A stretch of 64,000 bases of DNA from Dolomedes plantarius (taxonomy: Eukaryota > Arthropoda > Arachnida > Araneae > Dolomedidae), in NCBI GenBank assembly GCA_907164885.2, contig OU015490.1, positions 223,181,054 to 223,245,053 on the forward strand, in the 5' to 3' direction. The stretch's first letter is position 1. Each line of letters begins with the position of its first letter. This document shows, one piece after another, positions 1 through 12,640 of this stretch. Made by a program: the position numbers and the translations under genes. Below the pieces are notes generated by a model. That model did no database searches, was not told the origin of the DNA, and was given only the letters and a program-made list of their open reading frames with translations.

Positions 1-467
1 AAATTTTCAAACTGGTTTTGTAATATTCTTTAAAGTTTGTATTTAAAATAATAAACTGAGGGTTATAAAATTTATATCACAAGAAAGACCATAAAATTTA
101 CTTTAAAATAAAATCTTTTTCGAATCTTTACCTCCATTTCCTAATTTTTGGTGAATTTTTAAATATTAATGTTTAGAATTGAATTTATTAAATGCTGATC
201 ACGTGGTTTCTTTTCTTTTTGTGATACTTTAAATCAATTTTTCGTTACGTGCATAACAACGAAATAAACTGACAAAAAATATTAAAATTCGTTAAAAGTT
301 AAAATTTAACCACTAGATTAATTGAGATGGAAGTTTTTTAAGAATTTAATTCAAATCCTTATGGTTTATGGATATTAAACATACAAATTAATTGCATAGA
401 TTGAACCATTGTATTTAATTTGAATATTTTCTTCTACATTATTTTGTCTATAAAAATACCCATTACG

Positions 468-504
<37 letters not shown>

Positions 505-581
505 ATTGGAATTAATCACATACATTGACCGTTGTATTTAATTTGAATGTACTCCGTAGCGAAGCAAGGGTATTCAGCTAG
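1..581 (+). mobile_element. Helitron-like non-autonomous element, copy 1 (3' part)
   Basis: The element enters from outside the window and ends at CTAG (578-581), followed by T. Just upstream is a short GC hairpin (CCGT...ACGG type, here slightly mutated). A terminal hairpin followed by CTRR is the known Helitron 3' signature. The same sequence recurs at 14412-15176 (+) and 60444-61175 (-), which fixes the end. It has no coding content. A (TA)n tract of about 30 bp lies at 471-502. It could be called a DINE-1/HINE-type element, but no Rep/helicase is present to confirm this. Confidence 0.6.
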
Positions 582-752
582 TTTATCTATAATCAGCGTA
601 TTATTTTATATCTTTGGATAGTTTCTAGGTGCCACTACTTTATTGCCAGGGAGCTGATAAAATACATTAAAGTTTTTCAGGGTTAAATTACTGTTTAAAT
701 AGAGCTGATACTTCTTTTTTCTTTTCCATCAACCATCTAAGCATTCGAGAGG

Positions 753-1131
753 GCAATCCAGTTCTCTCCAAGTGTTCCGTAGTATACCAGGAGTTATTAC
801 ATTGAATTGCTTGAATGATACGCTTCTTCAACTCCTACACAGTTTCAATATTTTGTTTATACTCAATGGATTTAATGAAACCCCAAGCAAAAAAGTCTAA
901 TAACGCCTGATATGCTACGAAACACTTAGAGAGAACTGGATTACCATTTAGACGTTAGTCGTGCAGCAAAAGGTGCACACATCGAAATCTATGATTCTAT
1001 GATAAAAATCTATGATTGATATTAAATCTTGGTGAGATGTTATTTCAATTTAAATATTTTTTTTAATTTTAATGGGTAGTTCCGAAAAAAATTTGTCATG
1101 ACTTTTGGATACCTTTAGCCCGGACACCCTG
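753..1131. mobile_element. Mariner-derived fold-back element, copy A
   Basis: The right arm (about 893-1131) is the 3' end of a mariner-type transposase gene plus its terminal inverted repeat, ending in ACACCCTG before TA. The left arm (753-815) is the reverse complement of part of that gene end. The single-copy loop between them (about 816-892) is in the opposite orientation to the loop of the related element at 16356-16938. The left arm is shorter than in that copy and lacks the terminal repeat. No functional protein is possible. Confidence 0.6.
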
Positions 1132-1740
1132 TATATATAACTCTAAAATTAAATTTTTCTCTGGGCAAACAAATTTTACTTGTTTCAAAACTAATTGTAA
1201 TTTATGAAATGTGTTTGAAAAAACTACTTTACGACTTTCAAAATTTGCTTTCCTTCAGTAATAAATAATTAAAAATAAATGTTGGTAAAGAATATTCTAC
1301 AGTAATACCCCGAAGTTACGCGACAGGTGGGACCGACGAATGATCGCATAAGTCGGGATACAACTTTACATATAAATGCAGGTAAATTTTGTGTTTTAGA
1401 AGCCAAGTACTTATAAAAATACCAGTCTAAAGGGAAAATATTGTATTAAAATTTAAATACTGTATTACATATTAATATTATACATGCGTGCAATATATTA
1501 AAAAAATTATGTTGATGGTTTAAAAAATCCCTTAAAGTAGTCTGCCATATTCACGCTAATTTTTTTTTCGCGCAGAATTTCTTCATAGCAGACTAACTTT
1601 TTTTATTCCCTGCTTTGTCGTGATCAGGAAATCTTTATTAGACTCTATATTGTCTAAATGTCAAAGAAAATTGCCTATGGTGGAGACGTTTTAATTCAGA
1701 AATCTATGTATTTTTTAAAGAGCCCGATATTATTAAAAAA

Positions 1741-1998
1741 TTAAAAATTAAAAGAAGGAACTGGGGCTCTCATATTGCTAGAATGGATGAAAAAAATCCA
1801 GTAAAGAAGATTTGTGTTGCAAGGCTCTTTACTAGTCGGAAAAGAGGAAGGCCAAAACCAAGATGGTTCGACTCTGTTGAATCAGATTTTAGAGTGATTG
1901 GAGTGAGGAACTGGCAGACCAGGTCTAGAAACAGCTTGTTTTGGAGGAATCTTCAACAGAAGACCCTGGCCTACCCTGGGTTGTCGTGCCAAATATGA
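1741..1998 (+). pseudogene. LINE reverse transcriptase C-terminal tail
   Basis: This open frame reads as the extreme C-terminus of an animal non-LTR retrotransposon ORF2. Visible features are an HIARMDEKNPVKK-like start, a basic KRGRPKPRW stretch and a final conserved tryptophan-rich segment. Tails of this type follow the reverse transcriptase and are common in arthropod LINEs. Upstream RT and endonuclease are absent, so this is a 5'-truncated piece. It sits inside the Tigger-type element at 1300-2671. The last part of the frame is the start of a 303-bp tandem duplication. The clade cannot be told from so short a piece. Confidence 0.6.
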
Positions 1999-2484
1999 TG
2001 ATGAAGGTATTCTCAAAAATCTGTAACCATTTCTGCATTGTGCTGAGACCTTCTGTCTAGTTTATAATTGTCATTAGGTTTCCATTGTACATTTTACTTA
2101 TGCGTAATTATTTCATTTGGTCCACATTGTACTTATGCACATTTTTCACGTGCATTATAAAAACCGAAGCGAATGAAATTGGAATCAGATTTTAGAGTGA
2201 TTGGAGTGAGGAACTGGCAGACCAGGTCTAGAAACAGCTTGTCTTGGAGGAATCTTCAACAGAAGACCCTGGCCTACCCTGGGTTGTCGTGCCAAATATG
2301 ATGATGATGGTATTCTCAAAAATCTGTAACCCTTTCTGCATTGTGCTGAGACCTTCTGTCTAGTTTATAATTGTCATTAGGTTTTCATTGTACATTTTAC
2401 TTATGCGTAATTATTTCACTTGGTCCACATTGTACTTATGCACATTTTTCACGTGCATTATAAAAACCGAAGCGAATTAAATTG
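1879..2484 (+). repeat. 303-bp tandem duplication of the LINE tail
   Basis: The sequence starting GAATCAGATTTTAGAG at 1879 starts again at 2182 and runs on for about 300 bp with few differences. The unit covers the end of the LINE frame and what looks like its 3' UTR, including a GTGCATTATAAAAACCGAAG segment. The second unit lacks the upstream coding part. Confidence 0.85.
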
Positions 2485-2671
2485 GTATGTATGGAATTAA
2501 GGACCTGTTAAATTTTTTTAACGTCCTCGCAAGGTCATGTGTTGTCATAAACAAAGGACGTTGTCATAAACAAAGGATCTCTATAGTCTGACGTTGTCAA
2601 ACTAGAGAGAGGGGAAAAGGGTAAAATCAAAAACCGCGTAAATCGGGGTACCGTAAGTCCGCGTATTACTG

Positions 2672-3949
2672 TATTTAAAACATCAGAATAACATGAACTG
2701 CTACAAAGAAAATATTTATATCAGTTCGTTTGAAATTAATTCCAAAGGGCAACAGGATTAAATTTCCAAGTTATTATATTAAAATATTTTATGGAACAGT
2801 CATTCTATACTTCCCTGAAAAATGTTTAATTACACAGATGAAAGTAAATATCCTGAAAGTTTGAAATTAATTAATTTTAGAAACCTCTAAAGAGTCTAAA
2901 ATAATTAATTTCCCACCAAATGTCGATGAATGGATATATTTGGTTTTGAGCCATGTCAAGAGAAGGAAATTGGAAACAGACATTAAATTCTGTTTAGAAA
3001 TAAGGAAATATGAATATTAAATAAAACATGATAAATGATAAGCATATTGATCCTTTTGTAACTCTGTGTGTTGCCATGGAAGCATAGTTGTATATCCACA
3101 GCTCCTTATCATGTTCATATTCCGGGTATCTGAGACTAAATAATGCTTTCCTTCCGAACTACAGAAAATATTAATGCATGTTTTCCGCTTTACCATTACT
3201 AAAGCTTTTTCGGTGCGGGGAGAATATTTTTATGCTTCTTATCAGAATTTTGAAAAAAAAAAGTTTTTCATTGTTGTTTTGTAATATTTTACTCTATGGG
3301 CATCCTATGACATTTTATTTGAAATATTTGAAATGGACGCTGTCTAGAAAAATCAATGAGGTTATTAAACAGTTACTGAAGGTTGTTAAAACAGATTCTA
3401 TTGAATGTGAGGCTCTCTTTTAGGTAGACTTGCCGTATTTACCCATTTTGGTTTCTATGGTCAACTTTTCACCCTCATTGCTAAAATTAAACCCAATTTA
3501 ACTTAGCAATCTCGCAATTATTGTTTCAGTTTCAAAAAAAGGTGCCCAAATCCCACCAAAATGTTTATTTTCAATTTGTTGAAGCTTAATTAAAAATTAA
3601 AAATCCAGTTGTAACTTTAGAAAAGTCATCTTAGGATTTTCGTTCTAATGGTATTCAAACTTTGCATAGATAACATATGTGCTGGAAGAAAAGAATCCCA
3701 GCAGCGGAATTACTTTAACTTTTTCCTGAATCCTGACAAATTGTATTCATTCTAGTCCTCAAAGGAAAGCACCAATGTGATTTCGTGAATTCTGGGGAAA
3801 TTTTCAGACAGCATAGAGACGATAATATTGCGTCGAAAACACCATGGTTATGAACAGTTCCATAAACAAATATAGCCATGTTAAGAATACCCCGTAATCA
3901 TGGACTTAGTTTCATTCTAATGGTATTCGAACATTGCACATAAGACATT
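2672..3949. other. Unannotated AT-rich interval
   Basis: I see no gene or element here. An 81-codon open frame at 3178-3423 has no recognisable domain. Two related stretches, near 3630-3680 and 3905-3950, share a TTCTAATGGTATTC core and hint at an old repeat. Confidence 0.5.
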
Positions 3950-3953
3950 TTAT

Positions 3954-4197
3954 TTTGCTCACTTTCAACAACGTCATATCTCAAAAATCGACGATTTTTA
4001 GCTATGCCTGTTTTCAGAATGCCCTGAAGAGCGATATCCCTGCAAGATCGTCATACCCCACCGCTCAATATTTAGCCGCTAGCTAGAAGAATTAATATTT
4101 ATTTTCAATACATTTTAATGTACTTTCAAACTTTAAAATCACTCTCCTGAAAAATCACGGTTTTTGAGATATGATGTTGTTGAAAGGAGTGAGCAAT
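3954..4197. repeat. Inverted repeat with ~45-bp arms
   Basis: The sequence around 3956-4000 (TTGCTCACTTTCAACAACG...) is repeated as its reverse complement at about 4145-4195, with a 150-bp spacer. It may be the remnant of a small inverted-repeat element. No target duplication is evident. Confidence 0.6.
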
Positions 4198-4237
4198 ATG
4201 ATGAGAAGAAAAGAATTTCATAATCTGTACTCCATTT

Positions 4238-4602
4238 GGGGGGGGGGGCTTGGGGTAGCCTTGTGGTAACACTCTGGCTTTCGGTGCGAAAGGTGCTCGG
4301 ATAGAATCCCCACACGCGCCATTCAATACCTACGTTTCTGGCCGGATAAGGGCACGTTATATCAGTAGGCCGGAAAGTCAATCTATGATGTTAGAGAGGG
4401 TATGATCCCCGAAATGTCACCCCTGGGATTGATCGGTCAAAACTGAGGTGGCAACTATCGGACCCGAACCTTGACGGCTATAACCTTGACGGACCCGAAC
4501 CTTGCGGGCTATATAAACCAGAGCCGCACATATCAGACCGAAGTCTATATGGACCTGATCTGGAAATTCCGGCAGGGGGCATTAGGAACAAAAACAAAGA
4601 CT
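4238..4602 (+). mobile_element. tRNA-headed SINE family I, copy a
   Basis: An A-box-like TAGCCTTGTGGT and a degenerate B box (GGATAGAATCC) are correctly ordered and spaced for an internal pol III promoter. The body (CTACGTTTCTGGCCGGATAA..., GAGGGTATGATCCCC, a GGTCAAAACTGAGGTGG block) matches copies at 16015-16235 and 62704-63488. A short internal duplication of the ACCTTGACGG type lies at about 4460-4505. The 3' end carries GCTATATAAACC and an A-rich tail after GGGGGCATTAGG. It is non-coding; the open frames across it are incidental. Confidence 0.7.
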
Positions 4603-5827
4603 CCAATTTTTGACTGACAGATTGCTCTCAATCCCGCCTAGAAAGGAAAAAAAACCATGAGTTTTCATCAAATAGGGTACAAAGTCCAAATAGCTTGAAG
4701 AAGTGATATTGCATGGAAAACACCCAGTAAGAGAGGTAGTTCAGGAGAAGTTAGTACACTTGCTATGCTGAGGAGCCGTAAGAGCGAAACCAGTGTCCAT
4801 GGCTTCTTAGTACGTTGGCTCATCTTTCCCTATCTTTGTGTAAGTGCCTCCTTTTTCGAGGGGGATTTCCTTGAAATTTTATCTTCTTTCAAGCTACCGA
4901 AATTTAACGTCAAGATTACGTCAAGAAAAACTTCGGGTTCTTCCTTGGAATGGCTGCAATTTGTCAGAAACCAGTTTAAATCTACAGTAATTCTGTTATG
5001 TTTTTCCTCAACTAAAATATGCGGCTAAACCAGGCTGACCCATAATAAGGGCGAATGCAGACTTCAAAAATGCTAATTGTGCTGGAGACACCAGTCAAAA
5101 ATGCTTATGGTGTAACAACTCCTAACAAGACTACTTTAAGATAAATACATGTAGATACAGAGTGATCGATTTTTTAAAAATAAATTTCAAACTAGTCTTC
5201 AACAAAGTCTACGACAAGAGAAAATATATGTGGCTGAAAATTATTTGTTTTTAATAAAATTTTTGGATTTTTCCATGTTTTTATTAACTTGCTTTCTTGT
5301 TTGTGTGTTTGTCCAGTACAAATCTTGCAGTCGATTTTTAACTAACTTCCCGACTAGCTAGACTTTTGAAACTTTTAGAATAGCTCAGAACACGATGACA
5401 ATGCATTTTTTTAATACTTTTAGCCATCTTTAAGCAGATTTTTACCATATTTTTATTATTTTCAGTTAATTTTGTTTTGTAGACCGGTGCAGCCATCTGT
5501 CGGTCGGGACGGGAACGAAAAGTTAAACGCAAGTTGACTTCCAATTAACTTCATTTTCTTTCAAGTTGATGGGCGAATTCATCAAAAAAATTTTAAAAAA
5601 GTATTTATTAATACATAGAATTGTCAAGTTTATATGATTCAACAGAAAATTTAAAAACTTGGTATATAAAAAGTTCTTTGTATCTTGTAATTATTTTCTG
5701 CTAATTAAGCTGTATTATCATCTTTTCTGAGGTATTTTATTTTCACTTGGTTACGGAAAATTTAAATATATTAACAGGCACTGTAGGTGATCCAAAATAC
5801 TTTTAACTTTTCCGTTAATACAGCTTT
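4603..5827. other. Unannotated interval
   Basis: No element is recognised. Open frames at 4765-5028 (87 codons) and 5338-5544 (minus, 68 codons) show no domain or motif and are likely chance. Confidence 0.5.
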
Positions 5828-6665
5828 CTTTTTATACGGGAAATTCTCCCCTCTGAATTTGTACTTATCATCACTAGTAAAAAAATTATGTTTATTGTTA
5901 ATTAATCCCGTTTGATTCTTCAAGAATTCTGTAACGGATTATTTAAAAATACATCGGCCAGTATGTCACCTTTACAGCATTTAGTAGCAAGAAAGTAGTT
6001 TTTATTTGAGTTTAAGATCAAAAATTATTTCAAGTAATGAATTTCAATAATTAATCCCACAAGCCTTCAGTGACGAAATACTGAAAATTGCTGGAAACAA
6101 TTTTCAGTATTTCCTCACTGAAGGCTTATGGGAGCAAAATGCATTGGCCCTTAATTTAAACTTTATAGCATTTCCTTAAAACCTTTAACGTATTTTATTT
6201 TGTAAAATTAGTTTTTATTTATGTTAAGATCAAGTATTATAAATAATTGATTGTGCTCAAAACATTTATCATTCTTTTTATAGGGGAAATTTTCTCCCTC
6301 TGGATTTGTACTTACCATCACTAATAAAAAAAATTACGTTTATTGTTAATTAATCCCGTTTGGTTCTTCAAGAATTCTGTAACGGATAATTTAAAAATAC
6401 ATCGATAAGTATTTAACCTTTACATCATTTTACTTAAAGAAAGTAGTTGTCATTTGAGTTACGATCAAAAATTATTTCAAATAATGAAGTCAGCTGAAAA
6501 CAATTTTCAGTATTTTCTCACTGAAGGCTCGTGAGAGCAAAATGCTTTGGCAAGTAAGTTAAACGTTACAGCATTTCCTTAAAAACTTTTAACGTATTTT
6601 ATTTTGTAAAATTAGTTTTTATTTATGTTAAGATCAAATATTATTGTAAACAATTAATTGTGCTA
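5828..6665. repeat. ~445-bp direct tandem duplication
   Basis: Unit 1 starts near 5828 (TTTTTATACGGGAAATTC) and unit 2 near 6273 (TTTTTATAGGGGAAATTT). Shared landmarks are TTAATTAATCCCGTTTG, CTGTAACGGAT and a CACTGAAGGCT block. Both are AT-rich and non-coding. Unit 2 has lost most of the hairpin left arm found in unit 1. Confidence 0.8.
6061..6127. repeat. Near-perfect 30-bp hairpin
   Basis: The arms are at 6061-6090 (AAGCCTTCAGTGACGAAATA...) and 6098-6127, separated by 7 nt, with one mismatch. It lies inside unit 1 of the tandem duplication. The right arm is kept in unit 2 at about 6500-6530 while the left arm is not. Confidence 0.85.
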
Positions 6666-7025
6666 AACTAATTGTGAATAATTAATTGTAATAATTAATT
6701 GTGTAATAATCGTGGTTCGTTGTTCAGTGATGCGCAAACTTTTTTCAACCACGACCCATTTTCTTTACATTAAAATGCACTCGACACCAATGAAAATTTC
6801 CTTGTAGTTGCAGTTTTTTTCTTATTAGAAAAATGATCACAAAATATAGGAAAGAGAAATAGGACATTTTGCCATTTTTAAAAATCAATGGCCTATAGAT
6901 TTGGGGTATACATTTACTTTGTATAACAACAACTAAAAAATACCTGCTTAGCTTCTACACTTGTTTTTTGAAAAACCTCCTGGGACTGAAACTTCATATT
7001 TCTTGCTGTTGCTGCTTATATCCCT

Positions 7026-7350
7026 TCACCGGCAGCAACATCAGATCAAGTCCATATAGACCATTGGGCTGATTGGTGAGGCTTCGGTTTTGAATTAGCA
7101 TCACAAGGGTCGGAGTCCAACTTGGCTAAAGGACCGGTCCCGTAATTTTGAACCGAGTCAAATGACGAGACCAGTACACTTGACCCAGTACCTCCAGAGG
7201 TAAATTTTGAGAACTTGGAGGACATTGCAGCCACGACAGATTTTTCGTGAACCAGCCGCCATTAGCGTACACGGCGGTGGATTTGTCAGCGACGGGCATC
7301 GAACCAGAGACATTCAGATAGATGTCTTTGCCAACTGGGCCACTGCGCCC
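7026..7350 (-). mobile_element. tRNA-headed SINE family II, copy a
   Basis: Reading the minus strand from 7350, an A box (TGGCCCAGTTGG) and a B box (GGTTCGATGCC) are followed by a body shared with copies at 53960-54301 and 58102-58440. The common body includes CTGACAAATCC, a GGCGGCTGGTTCAC-like stretch, TGCAATGTCC and ACCTCTGGAGG. The 3' limit is approximate. It sits within the hAT-type element at 6725-7518. Confidence 0.75.
7295..7342 (-). promoter_or_regulatory. Pol III A and B boxes of SINE II copy a
   Basis: The A box complement is at 7331-7342 and the B box complement at 7295-7305. The B box matches GGTTCGANNCC exactly. The spacing suits a type 2 pol III promoter. Confidence 0.7.
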
Positions 7351-7852
7351 AAAACTAAATATTTAAATATTATTACGTATTTTTCATTAAACAATGTAAA
7401 TTTACTTCAGGCTATCCGTGACGCCTCCAATATTTTTTACAAACTCCCAGTGAGTCGCGGGTTCACAACCCCCTCACTTTGCGCAGATGCCCAAGTTTGA
7501 TCAGTTTGCCCACCACTGATATAAAACACCAAGTGGGTCAACTTTTATTATAAAGTCAGCTACCAAGACTTACAAGTTGCTAAATCTCTGCAGGCACCTA
7601 GTGGTCACGATTGATTTACATACATCTGAAGAAAATTTAAGTATTACAAGGTGTGCCCATAAAGTAACTGGACAAATTAAAAGATCAAATGATTAAATAA
7701 TAAAGTGATAGAATAATCGTCTCTCTAGAAAGAGTGAGTTCTCAACTCTTATTAAAGCCAGTTCAAACTGGTTATTTAGTAGTTTGCATATCAAAACGCT
7801 GTAGTAATTTTTATTTACTGAGAAGGCATTGTACAAAAAAATTTGCTTCGAA

Positions 7853-8640
<788 letters not shown>

Positions 8641-8701
8641 CTGAGTAATATTTTTCTTATCTAAAAAAATCTTTCCGGTTACTTTATGGGCGCACCTCGT
8701 A

Positions 8702-9560
8702 TATACCTAAATTCGAATAGACTATTTTATCTATATTTCAGTTCCTTTCACTTAGAATATTCAATATTGCTGGCGCTTTTATTTTATTTTACTATCAATG
8801 AACGTTTCATGTTTCTTGTATTAATGATGATACTTTGACCTTTCAAGGGAAAAAAAATTCTCTGGCAATAAGGGAAAAAATCCCAGCGGTAATTAAAATA
8901 AATATTAATTATCTCGCGTCTTCCGTAATAAAAACTTGTTTATCGTCGAAATTCCTGTACATTAATGTTGCGACTTCGACGTTCGACTCAAGAAAATTTT
9001 TGTAAGCTATCGCGTCTCCCTGAATGAAAATTAATTAGCGTTCAAAATCGTATGTGTTTGTGGAAGATATGTGAAATTAATAAAAATATCACTAATTGTT
9101 CTAATAAACGTGTAATATCAGATGTCGTTTAAAAAAAATGTTTGAAAATTCTTTATATAGTTCTAATGGTAACATTTTTAGTGTTCAGACACTAGCCTAA
9201 TGAAAGCAATTGAAGTAGAACATGATAAATATACATGTTCAGGAACATCTTTTTCATTATTTGACAAAGAATTTAGATCTTTCAATGATAACGAAAAAAA
9301 CGATTTTTTTTCCTCAGAAGGATATAAATGGAAGTATTAAGACTTTTGTCCCTGCAAGTTTTTCTCAATGAAAATTTCTACACTTCATTAATAGTAATCA
9401 ATAATTTTTTAATAATTCAAAAGTAATAGTCAATTTTTCGAATTAAATGTCGGGTAATTAATGTCTTATGACCTAAAAATCCTACTCTATAAAAAGGGGA
9501 TGGTGGACATTACAAAGCAATTTTTGAAATTTCTACCTCAGAGATATGAAATTTTGCATG
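8702..9560. other. Unannotated interval
   Basis: No gene or element is recognised in this AT-rich stretch. Confidence 0.5.
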
Positions 9561-9561
9561 C

Positions 9562-9654
<93 letters not shown>
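9561..9654. repeat. (TA)n microsatellite
   Basis: An almost pure TA run with one AAA interruption near 9588. It ends about 45 bp before the Tc1 element at 9700. Confidence 0.95.
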
Positions 9655-9655
<1 letters not shown>

Positions 9656-9699
9656 CAAACATCTTATAAAATTTTATAAATATTTTAATTTTCTATATA

Positions 9700-10861
9700 C
9701 ACTCTGTCACAAAAAAATATATGCACCCAGAAGGAAACGAGCTACTATCACGAAACTTAATATGTATGTAGTGTATAAGGAGATAAGCTAATGATTTCAA
9801 ATTCAGAAGAACAGACCGATTTATTAAAAAGATATGGCATGAAAAATATTGCAAATCAGTAAGTAGTAAATCCACCTCTGGCAGCTATACAAGCCGAAAC
9901 ACGGCGTGGCATCGAATCAGTGAGGTCACCTATGACCTCCTGCGGAAGATCATGCCATAATCTTTCAAACTGGGCAGTTAATTCATCAGTATTCCGGGAC
10001 GGCTGCAGTTGCCTTCGAAGCACATCCCAGACGTGCTCTATTGGCGAGAGGTCTGGTGACCTGGCAGGCTATGGGAGTACGTCATATCCTTGAAGATATA
10101 ATTGGGAGAATCGCGCAGTAGAAGGACGAGCGTTGTCTTGCAGAAAAATGGCACCTGGGCGACTTGATAGCATAGGCACAACAACTGGCTTTAAAATCTC
10201 GTCCACGTAACTGCGTGCCGTCAAAGTGCGTTGAAGGACGACTAGAGGTGATTGTGTGTCCCAACAAATCGCCACCCACACTGTCTCACTTTGTGTAATC
10301 GCCGAATGCCTCTTGACAACAAATGCCGGGTCGGACCGGTGGCCTGGCCGGCTCTACACGCGTATGCGCTGGTCATCAGCATTGAGACTGAATCGGGATT
10401 CATCGCTGAAGATCACATAACTCCAGTCGGTCACACTCCAGCTTGCCCGAGGTCAGCAAAAATCCAATCGACACCGCCTATGATGTGGGGTCAGTGGTAG
10501 GCGTCTTAATGGACGTCGGCCAGTCGTCTCCGAATGGTTCCCTTGATACCACCGGATGTCTGGAAGGTGGTAAATGGCGTCGAACCGATTCTAGCGACGT
10601 TGTTGGTGCGGACGTGGACGCTCTTATCCCAATACCGTCCATCCAAGTCGACAGATTTCTTTGAATAATCCTATGGCACGAGCAATCATGCTTTTAAACT
10701 CTCCCAGCAGTGCATGTCATATGCGTATAGTGCGCTTACTCTTGTCTTATTGGCGTCGAAATTTTAATCATTTGCATATCTCTTACCAGGTTACATTCCT
10801 GCCAAGTTTCGTGATAGTAGCTAGATGTCTTCTGGGTGCATATATTTTTTGTGACAGAGTG
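9700..10861 (-). mobile_element. Tc1-like element with ~58-bp inverted repeats
   Basis: CACTCTGTCACAAAAAAATA at 9700 pairs with its complement ending at 10861. Pairing continues with a few mismatches through ACTATCACGAAACTT, about 58 bp per end. TA flanks both sides (9698-9699 and 10862-10863). The length of 1162 bp is normal for Tc1. The transposase runs on the minus strand. Confidence 0.9.
9856..10700 (-). pseudogene. Tc1-like transposase, frameshifted
   Basis: Minus-strand reading in changing frames gives a DDE transposase. It shows a VIFSDESRFSLN motif (first D) near 10400, FLQDNARPSTARF (second D) near 10120-10150, a SPDLSPIEHVWD-type motif (catalytic E) near 10030, and a C-terminal GGFTTY ending at TGA 9856-9858. 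These are the hallmarks of DD34E Tc1 enzymes. The frame changes at least twice, around 10240-10300 and 10080, and the N-terminal DNA-binding domain is not readable. The copy is dead but retains good terminal repeats, so it could have been mobilised in trans. Confidence 0.8.
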
Positions 10862-10863
10862 TA

Positions 10864-11808
10864 TTTTAAAAATTGAAATTTTTATTATATTTTTTAAAAT
10901 GTTCCTTGAGATCCAGTTTTTAACTTCCCCCTTAATTTTGCATTTATATTGCTTATAAATACATTTTGAACAGATTTATGTATTATTTTGTGCTTTCGTA
11001 GAATAGTTAATTTTTAAGAAATAATTTTTTGCTTGTACTCCGAATTTTCGTGAAATTTTTGTACTTTTCTACATTTAAGTTAAACTTTGCTAATGTTAAT
11101 GATGTCGAAACCTGAAATGGATACATAACTTTATTTTAATGTATAAGGAGTATTTATTATCAATTTATAAAATTTTGTAACAAAATATGACGCGAGCAGC
11201 ATTTTAAATACTTGCAAATCTGGAAATTATTCATTTTGATAAAAAGCCATTAAAAAGATATTTTTTCACCTACCTTTAATACTTACTTTTCTAAAGCCAC
11301 CAAGTTTTCCTTTCACTTTTCATTACATATTTTAAATGCATTTTATTCCAAGATTTATATATTTTAAAAATATTAATACACCCCCAAAAAAATTCTAATT
11401 TTTGTTCGAATTTTGGTGATTTGAAAGCCCCCAAGGAACTGTGACTTGACGAAATGTACCTTTCAAGAAAAACATTCACTTTTCTTAAATCGGTTTTATA
11501 ACTGAACATAATTCTTTGATAGTAAATTTAGATCTATGCTTATTTATTCAAGGTTCCTGAAACAGTGTTGCGAAACAGTATTTGTTTGAGGATTGACTTT
11601 TTAGGAAAGGAACCTGAACTGATAAATAATGTACATACGCCAAAGGGAAACAAATTTCATTGAAATAACACGCAGTGTTGAAAATTTTTGAAAAGTCTGT
11701 AAAAAGAACTCAAATTATTTAAAATAAGATAAATTTTATTCAGATAATTTTTTTCGAGCAAAATCTATTTTACATGCTGAAATACCTAAAAACTTCTTAA
11801 ATGACAAC
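10864..11808. other. Unannotated AT-rich interval
   Basis: Nothing is recognised. Open frames are short and without motifs. Confidence 0.5.
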
Positions 11809-11809
11809 G

Positions 11810-12640
11810 GAGGATTTGTTTTATTTCCATGGAAATTTATTTAATAAATTATTTCATTTTAAATAATTATTAATTAAATAATAAATAATTATTAATTAAT
11901 TAAAGTTAAATATGAATTAAATAAATTATTTACATGCAGAATGATTTATTGTAAATAATTTAGTACATACAACTTTAAAAAAAAAGAAATAACTCCTTTT
12001 AAACTTTTAAATACACATTAAGAAAGTTATTTTACACGCAAGTTTTGTAAAACAGGATGCGCTCGAGTGTTACTTGACGTGAAAGGATTTGAAAGGAGAA
12101 ATGCTGTACAAGTATCAAAGAAAAGAATTTTTTTAAGAACTTCATAAACAGCAATCAAGAGGAGTTATGAAGGGAATTAAAAATAAGAGGTATAATTATT
12201 TAAAATTAGAAGAAAATAACAATTTTTGTTTTATTCCCATGGAAATAATTTGATAAAATATTTAATTTTAAATAATTATTAATTAAATAATAAATAATTA
12301 TTAATCAATTAAAAATAAATATTAATTTAATAAATTATTCACATACAGAAGGATTTATTATAAATAATTTACTACATACAACTTTAAAGAAAAGAAATAA
12401 CCGATTTTAAACTTTTAAATACACATTAAGAAAGTGATTTTACACGCAAGTTTTGTAAAATAGGATTCACTCGAGTGTTACTTGACATGAAAGAATTTGA
12501 AAGGAGAAATGCTGTACAAGTGTCAAAGAAAAGAATATTTTTAAGAAATTCACAAACAGCAGTCAAGAGGAATTTTGAAGGGAATAATAAAAATGTGAAA
12601 TTATTTAAAATTAGAAAAAGTACTAATTTTTTTTTTCACG
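11810..12640. repeat. ~411-bp tandem duplication
   Basis: Unit 1 starts near 11810 and unit 2 near 12221. Shared landmarks are TTCCATGGAAAT / TCCCATGGAAAT, paired AATTATTAATTAAATAAT runs, TTTAAATACACATTAAGAAAG, CTCGAGTGTTACTTGAC and GAAAGGAGAAATGCTGTACA. The units are closely similar and non-coding. The 65-codon open frame at 12475-12672 is part of unit 2 and is not conserved in unit 1. Confidence 0.85.

Larger units (their letters stand above)
1300..2671. mobile_element. Tigger/pogo-type element, non-autonomous
   Basis: The ends are inverted: CAGTAATACC at 1300 and its imperfect complement ending TATTACTG at 2671, each flanked by TA (1298-1299 and 2672-2673). TA target duplication and a CAGTNNNACC-like terminus are typical of pogo/Tigger elements. 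Further CG-containing motifs near both ends echo the termini. No transposase remains. The interior holds a LINE coding tail and a 303-bp tandem duplication. The right end is short and diverged, so the pairing rests on about 10-20 bp. Confidence 0.55.
6725..7518. mobile_element. hAT-type non-autonomous element
   Basis: The termini are CAGTGATGCGCAAACT at 6725 and the complement of CAGTGGTGGGCAAACT ending at 7518. Termini of the CAGTG(G)TG...CAAAC kind are characteristic of hAT elements. No clear 8-bp target duplication is seen, so the call rests on the ends. A SINE in reverse orientation (about 7026-7350) occupies the centre. No transposase is present. Confidence 0.55.

Noticed and set aside
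6725..7518. 8-bp target duplication of the hAT-type element
   Set aside because: The flanking octamers do not match; the call is kept on termini only.
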